The notes under the pieces were generated by a model. That model was not told where the DNA came from. It searched no databases and saw only the letters and a list, made by a program, of their open reading frames with translations. A stretch of DNA of 41,738 nucleotides, taken from a virus. This document shows positions 38,945-41,738 of the stretch, one piece after another. How positions within the stretch are numbered: the stretch's first letter is position 1; every line of letters starts with the position of its first letter. The stretch spans positions 1 through 41,738 of the IMG/VR virus record IMGVR_UViG_3300035670_000493. One strand, written 5' to 3'. A program made the translations under genes and the position numbers.

Positions 38945-39927
38945 AAAAACTTGTGATGTATACCAATGGAAGCGCGTCGGCCCAATGGAGGCTAGAGGAC
39001 CCCGCTAAGTACATGGACTTTGAGGTCAGGTTCCCTAAGAATGGGATACAAGAAGAAGATATTCAATGGGCGGACTGTGTGACATTACAAGGATGTGTTG
39101 ATAAAGAAGCGATCGCGATAATCGCCTATTATAAGGACCAGGGAAAGAAACTAGTATTAGAACAAGATGACCGAATAGTGGTTGAGGACGATAACCCCCA
39201 CAAACAACAACATGAGATTACCCAGGCCAGTAAAGTTATCGAGATTACAGCGAAGATGGCAGATATGATTACCTGTACCACGCCATATCTGGCAGATAAC
39301 CTAAAACAATACAACGATAATGTAGTAGTGTTGCCTAATTATATGGACATGAAACGCTGGGACTTGCCAGAGAAGAATAAAAATAATGGAGATCAAATTA
39401 GAATCGGCTGGGGAGGGTCCATTACTCATATTGAAGACATTAAAATGATTATCCCCGCGCTACACAAGCTCTACGCAGAGTTTCCTCAAATCGTTTTTGT
39501 GTTTGTGGGCGACCCCAGGATAGCAGACTATATGGAAGGACTGCCAAGCGAGGTAATGATGGGAGTTCCCTTTGACGGCTGGCCCACCAAGCTACACTCA
39601 CTGCGACTTGATGTAGGGATCGCTCCCCTACGAGATTCGGAGTTTAACAAGAATAAGAGCGCGATCAAATTTTATGAATACTCTATCGCTAAATATCCTT
39701 TTGTCGGCTCCCCCACGGTCTATGAGCATGAAGTCTGGCACAATGTAACAGGACTCATCGCCCATAACCTAGACGATTGGTATACACACATTAAAACCCT
39801 CATTACTCAACCCAGAAAAGCGCAGTCGATGGTGGATAACGCGTACAGTTACGTCAAAGAAAATAAAAACCTCGAGAAAAGAATCTACAAATTTAACAAT
39901 GCTTACCAAAGTCTTTGGTTAGCTTGA
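38941..39927 (+). CDS. GT-B (family 4-like) glycosyltransferase
   Basis: 328 residues. The N-terminal Rossmann-like half ends with ITCTTPYLADNLKQYNDNVV and VLPNYMDMKRW. The C-terminal half has IRIGWGGSITHIEDIKMIIP, FVFVGDP, LRLDVGIAPLRDSEFNKNKS and AIKFYEYSIAKYPFVGSPT, the usual GT4 donor-binding set (ExxE-like region). Last gene of the cassette; unit C follows at once. Confidence 0.8.
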   Translation: MKKLVMYTNGSASAQWRLEDPAKYMDFEVRFPKNGIQEEDIQWADCVTLQGCVDKEAIAIIAYYKDQGKKLVLEQDDRIVVEDDNPHKQQHEITQASKVIEITAKMADMITCTTPYLADNLKQYNDNVVVLPNYMDMKRWDLPEKNKNNGDQIRIGWGGSITHIEDIKMIIPALHKLYAEFPQIVFVFVGDPRIADYMEGLPSEVMMGVPFDGWPTKLHSLRLDVGIAPLRDSEFNKNKSAIKFYEYSIAKYPFVGSPTVYEHEVWHNVTGLIAHNLDDWYTHIKTLITQPRKAQSMVDNAYSYVKENKNLEKRIYKFNNAYQSLWLA

Positions 39928-39937
39928 TTATTTGGAG

Positions 39938-40006
39938 TAAAATAGTAAACTAGAGTAAGCTACACTAGAAAATAACTAGCAGGCGCACCGAGAGGGGCGT
40001 CTTTTT
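39938..40006 (+). promoter_or_regulatory. promoter-leader-hairpin unit C
   Basis: TAAACT at 39946-39951, exactly 29 nt, AGGC at 39981-39984, hairpin GGCGCACC-GAGA-GGGGCGTC (39982-40001, one mismatch, one G-T), five T, then GGTATAGGAGGG for the gene at 40022. A second candidate -10, TAAAAT at 39938-39943, has TTGGTT 17 bp upstream. The leader TAAACTAG-N3-TAAGCTACAC is nearly the same as in unit A. Confidence 0.75.
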
Positions 40007-40021
40007 GGTATAGGAGGGTAA

Positions 40022-40708
40022 ATGTCCACACTTAATAAGGGCTTGGTATCAGATATATGTCAGATTATTTCTGACTACCGAGGAGAAAGCACGGTTGATA
40101 CTTCCGCCAAGCGGATTAGAGCTATTAGTAGACAAGAACAGTCACTCGCAAAGCGCAAACTGTGGAGGTTTTATCTTTTACGAGATCAATCGCAAGCGGG
40201 AAGCGGGGTAAATGACTACACTGTCGGGTCTGCTACCTACCCAATGAGATTTAAAGGACTTGCCGAGGTCTTTGTTGGTGGGACTACCGAAGATAAACGC
40301 TATCAGATAGTCGATTTTTTCAAGTATAAAAACCTCTACAATCGCAATAACGCCGAGAAAATAGTCTACGAATGGTACGATGCGGCTAACGATCTTTGGA
40401 AAATGCACATCAATCCTATTCCCACGGCCTCGGATACGATTTACTATTCATACTTCTGGCTACCACCCACAAGAACCGCAAGTAGCGACGCGGTTACTTA
40501 CATTGATGATGAGGCACTAGCCAGACTAGCTTTGTCAGAAATCTACGAAGGGGAGGATGAGGATGATAAGGCAATCGCCCAAAAGTCTCTCGCCGAGCAG
40601 ATAGTAGAAGAGATGTTGTCAACGGAAAATGCGCCAGCACAAAACCAAACATATAACATGGGAGCCATTGAGAACTCGATAACAAATCGAGGGATAGGGT
40701 CTTACTAA
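40022..40708 (+). CDS. head-tail connector / adaptor protein
   Basis: 228 residues. The N-terminal helix region (LVSDICQIISDYRGESTVDT, RRxxxRxxxA-like spacing), a central beta segment (FKGLAEVFVGGTTEDKRYQI, VYEWYDAANDLWKMHINPIP) and IYYSYFWLPPTRTASSDAVT then YIDDEALARLALSEIYEGED fit podovirus head-tail adaptors that dock under the portal. ATG 40022 follows AGGAGGGTAA. It is followed by one base-adjacent tail gene. Confidence 0.7.
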   Translation: MSTLNKGLVSDICQIISDYRGESTVDTSAKRIRAISRQEQSLAKRKLWRFYLLRDQSQAGSGVNDYTVGSATYPMRFKGLAEVFVGGTTEDKRYQIVDFFKYKNLYNRNNAEKIVYEWYDAANDLWKMHINPIPTASDTIYYSYFWLPPTRTASSDAVTYIDDEALARLALSEIYEGEDEDDKAIAQKSLAEQIVEEMLSTENAPAQNQTYNMGAIENSITNRGIGSY

Positions 40709-41738
40709 ATGAGGCAATTTTCTATTCCAAAAACTAAGAAGAGATATTTTGAGTCTCGTCAGGAGTCGTGGATTAAGGGTGAGAATAAATTAGTCAGTAA
40801 CACCCAGATCAAAGATAACGAAATAGCAGATTGTATTGATATACAGTTGGTTGAGGACGGAAAGATTCAATGCCCCAGAGATGGTCAGGCCTATTACGGA
40901 AGCTCTAGCGGTTCAAGAGTTACTGGACTCTACCCTTACTACAAGTCAGATGGAACCAATAAACTTTTAAGAACCTGTGGTACGAACCTGGAGTATTACA
41001 ACTCTGGAAGCTGGTCGAGTGTGACCGGTGGGACGGGATATACAACCACTCTAAACACTAACGGTGTGATGGCGTATGACAAACTTTACCTTGAGAATGG
41101 AACCGACTCACTAACTTATTACGACGGATCACAAGTACAAACCTTCACCCAAAGATCAGCCCCCACAATCTCAAGCGTAACCAGAACCGGAACCAATGGA
41201 ACGTATACTTTTTCCTACAAGTTGACCACTGTTACAGCTAATGGTGAGACAACCCCCAGCGCGGCGGTATCACAGACCATTAACGTTTCTGAACTCACGG
41301 CCTCTGCCTACATGACACTGGCGTGGAGCGCGGTCACGGGGGCGGTCGGGTATAACGTGTACGGGAATAAGGATGGTGGGTGGTACTTCATGGCGTATGT
41401 CGAGGGCAACGGAACCACTAGTTATGTTGACAACGGAGCGGATATTCCCAATGAGTTCTTCACTCCCCCAGAGGGAAACTCAACTGGAGGTCAAAAAGGG
41501 CAATATATTGCGCTTTATAAGGATTCGTTATTTGTTGGGGGAGATACGGCTAACCCGTCGAGACTCTATTATTCTGGAGGTGGAGATCAGATTGAGGACT
41601 TTACAGTAGGAGGTGGGGGCGGGTTTATTGATATTAGTAAAAATGATGGTCAGGCCATTACGGGAATGATTGTGTTTAAGGATTCTCTACTTGTATTTAA
41701 AACCAGATCAATTTATAAATTCTCTTTCAGTTCATCGG
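40709..41738 (+). CDS. tail protein, N-terminal part (continues at 1-1017)
   Basis: Starts at ATG 40709, directly after the connector stop, and runs off the window end in frame with base 1; the total is about 639 residues. N-terminal TKKRYFESRQESWIKGENKL and DNEIADCIDIQLVEDGKIQC resemble podovirus tail hub or stabiliser proteins. A fibronectin type III-like domain lies at about 155-240 (PTISSVTRTGTNGTYTFSYK, LAWSAVTGAVGYNVYG). Then KDSLFVGGDTANPSRLYYSG marks propeller-like repeats. Inferred role: tail nozzle or hub, perhaps with surface sugar contact through the FN3 part. Confidence 0.75.
   Translation, partial: MRQFSIPKTKKRYFESRQESWIKGENKLVSNTQIKDNEIADCIDIQLVEDGKIQCPRDGQAYYGSSSGSRVTGLYPYYKSDGTNKLLRTCGTNLEYYNSGSWSSVTGGTGYTTTLNTNGVMAYDKLYLENGTDSLTYYDGSQVQTFTQRSAPTISSVTRTGTNGTYTFSYKLTTVTANGETTPSAAVSQTINVSELTASAYMTLAWSAVTGAVGYNVYGNKDGGWYFMAYVEGNGTTSYVDNGADIPNEFFTPPEGNSTGGQKGQYIALYKDSLFVGGDTANPSRLYYSGGGDQIEDFTVGGGGGFIDISKNDGQAITGMIVFKDSLLVFKTRSIYKFSFSSS
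41612..41738. repeat. terminal direct repeat, second copy
   Basis: Identical to bases 1-127. See the first copy. Confidence 0.95.

Overview
The window is a complete genome of a tailed, probably podovirus-like, bacteriophage. Its first 127 bases recur exactly as its last 127, so it closes to a circle of 41,611 bp and one tail gene runs through the join. Marks of a virus: small and large terminase, portal, scaffold, an N4-gp56-type major capsid protein, a head-tail connector, a very long internal virion protein, tail fibres, a CHAP endolysin and a holin region. I see no tape measure, tail tube, integrase, DNA polymerase or RNA polymerase. The host cannot be named. A peptidoglycan-degrading endolysin, a GroES-like gene and bacterial -35/-10 boxes fit a bacterium, and the many start codons placed six bases after a -10 box suggest a host tolerant of leaderless mRNA.

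Layout. Two divergent promoters at about 23,796-23,838 split the genome. The left arm (minus strand, 23,757 down to 17,335) is an early-type region of small genes: an interrupted single-strand-annealing protein, two small HTH proteins, a membrane-anchored lysozyme-like protein, an HExxH protein, several tiny membrane proteins, a NinG-like protein, and about 300 bp of non-coding sequence with two strongly structured elements. The right arm (plus strand) starts with a leader ORF and hairpin, then a replication initiator with iterons and an AT-rich stretch inside its gene, small accessory genes, terminases, portal, scaffold, capsid and a GroES-like gene. A six-kilobase glycan cassette follows (glycosyltransferases, sugar 3-dehydrase-like PLP enzyme, deacetylase), then head-tail connector, tail, internal virion protein, fibres, lysis genes and a MazG-like protein, ending convergently with the left arm near 17,300.

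How it works together. Three structural operons (at 1,319, 7,871 and 40,022) share an almost identical promoter-leader-hairpin unit, with -10 box and AGGC motif exactly 29 nt apart; a fourth related unit precedes the portal gene. Eight further genes carry TATAAT-N6-ATG and so are probably transcribed singly without a leader. HNH-type homing endonuclease genes are unusually frequent. One is fused in frame inside the internal virion protein, one separates a holin-like gene from its original start, and one sits across the start of the annealing-protein gene. The glycan cassette between capsid and tail genes suggests that virion proteins or the cell surface are sugar-modified late in infection.
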